The translations under genes were made by a program, and so were the position numbers. This document shows, one piece after another, positions 63,925 through 64,000 of a DNA stretch of 64,000 nt (position 1 is the first letter of the stretch; each line of letters starts with the position of its first letter). This DNA is from Fluviicoccus keumensis (GTDB lineage: Bacteria; Pseudomonadota; Gammaproteobacteria; Pseudomonadales; Moraxellaceae), in the NCBI RefSeq assembly GCF_004217445.1, contig NZ_SHKX01000015.1, positions 132,711 through 196,710 on the forward strand. The letters are read 5' to 3'. The notes below the pieces were generated by a model that saw only the letters and a list, made by a program, of their open reading frames with translations, had not been told where the DNA came from and made no database searches.

Positions 63925-64000
63925 GCTTTTTCGGGTGGCCATTTCGCCGGATCTCTTCAATCGCAATCTTCCTCGGTTTTGTCAGCATCGGATAGGGTTT
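63917..64000 (-). CDS. Possible 3' end of a minus-strand gene (right edge)
   Basis: On the minus strand an open frame enters from the right edge and runs for 27 codons to a TAA at 63917, overlapping the end of the preceding gene by eight bases. The visible C-terminus is strongly basic (KPRKIAIEEIRRNGHPKKLK). It may be the tail of a real protein or chance; 84 bases are too few to decide. Confidence 0.25.
   Translation of the reverse strand, partial: KPYPMLTKPRKIAIEEIRRNGHPKKLK

Overview
The window is GC-rich, densely coded bacterial chromosome from a Gammaproteobacterium. Gene content and order resemble Pseudomonas and its relatives (Pseudomonadales). The blocks mltD-gloB-yafS-rnhA-dnaQ, fimL-nudC, yceD-rpmF-plsX-fabD-fabG-acpP-fabF-pabC-mltG-tmk-holB-pilZ-tatD-tetR and dapC-glnD-map/rpsB-tsf are all recognisable, and FimL and PilZ imply type IV pili. 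Family or genus cannot be fixed from sequence alone; a high-GC member of the Moraxellaceae is one guess. No insertion sequence, prophage, CRISPR array, rRNA or tRNA was seen, and no gap between genes exceeds 300 bases.

Layout. 1-5.3 kb: the end of an oligopeptide-type solute-binding protein gene (cut by the left edge), lytic transglycosylase MltD and glyoxalase II on the minus strand. 4.5-11.7 kb, plus strand: a YafS-type methyltransferase, RNase HI, the DNA polymerase III epsilon subunit, FimL, NudC, the SohB protease and an amidase. 11.7-16.4 kb: an accessory membrane and lipid stretch with a PF10118-type metal hydrolase, an AI-2E family permease, a desaturase, a small DUF4405-like membrane protein, a MAPEG protein and an FHA protein. 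16.4-20.9 kb: metH, and divergent nfuA with a convincing IscR type 1 operator. 21-27.6 kb: a phospholipase D-family lipoprotein, a TauE/SafE permease divergent from cysB, a SIMPL-domain protein, an O-antigen-ligase family protein and a small secreted glycine-rich protein.

27.2-33.2 kb, minus strand: lysine/peptidoglycan precursor genes (dapD, dapC), an ArsC/Spx-like reductase, the nitrogen sensor glnD and map. Divergent from map are rpsB-tsf with their leader and terminators. 35.3-38.2 kb: an orphan BvgS-like hybrid sensor kinase. 38.2-49.3 kb: the long fatty-acid and phospholipid operon region, running on into pabC, mltG, tmk, holB, pilZ, tatD and a TetR regulator. 49.4-53.7 kb: the late cytochrome c maturation genes ccmF-G-H-I.

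53.8-64 kb: adk, hemH, mobA, tsaB, uppP, rsmJ, a DUF3565 protein, plsB, corA, tesB and an unrecognised small protein. Most genes are core metabolism. Membrane lipid supply (plsX, fab genes, plsB, tesB, desaturase), cell wall (mltD, mltG, dapC, dapD, uppP) and Fe-S/haem/cytochrome assembly (nfuA, hemH, ccm) are over-represented. The less ordinary content lies in the glycine-rich protein/ligase locus, the insertion of a secreted NTF2-like protein between plsX and fabD, the regulatory sites at nfuA, yceD, rpsB and the AI-2E gene, and the orphan sensor kinase.
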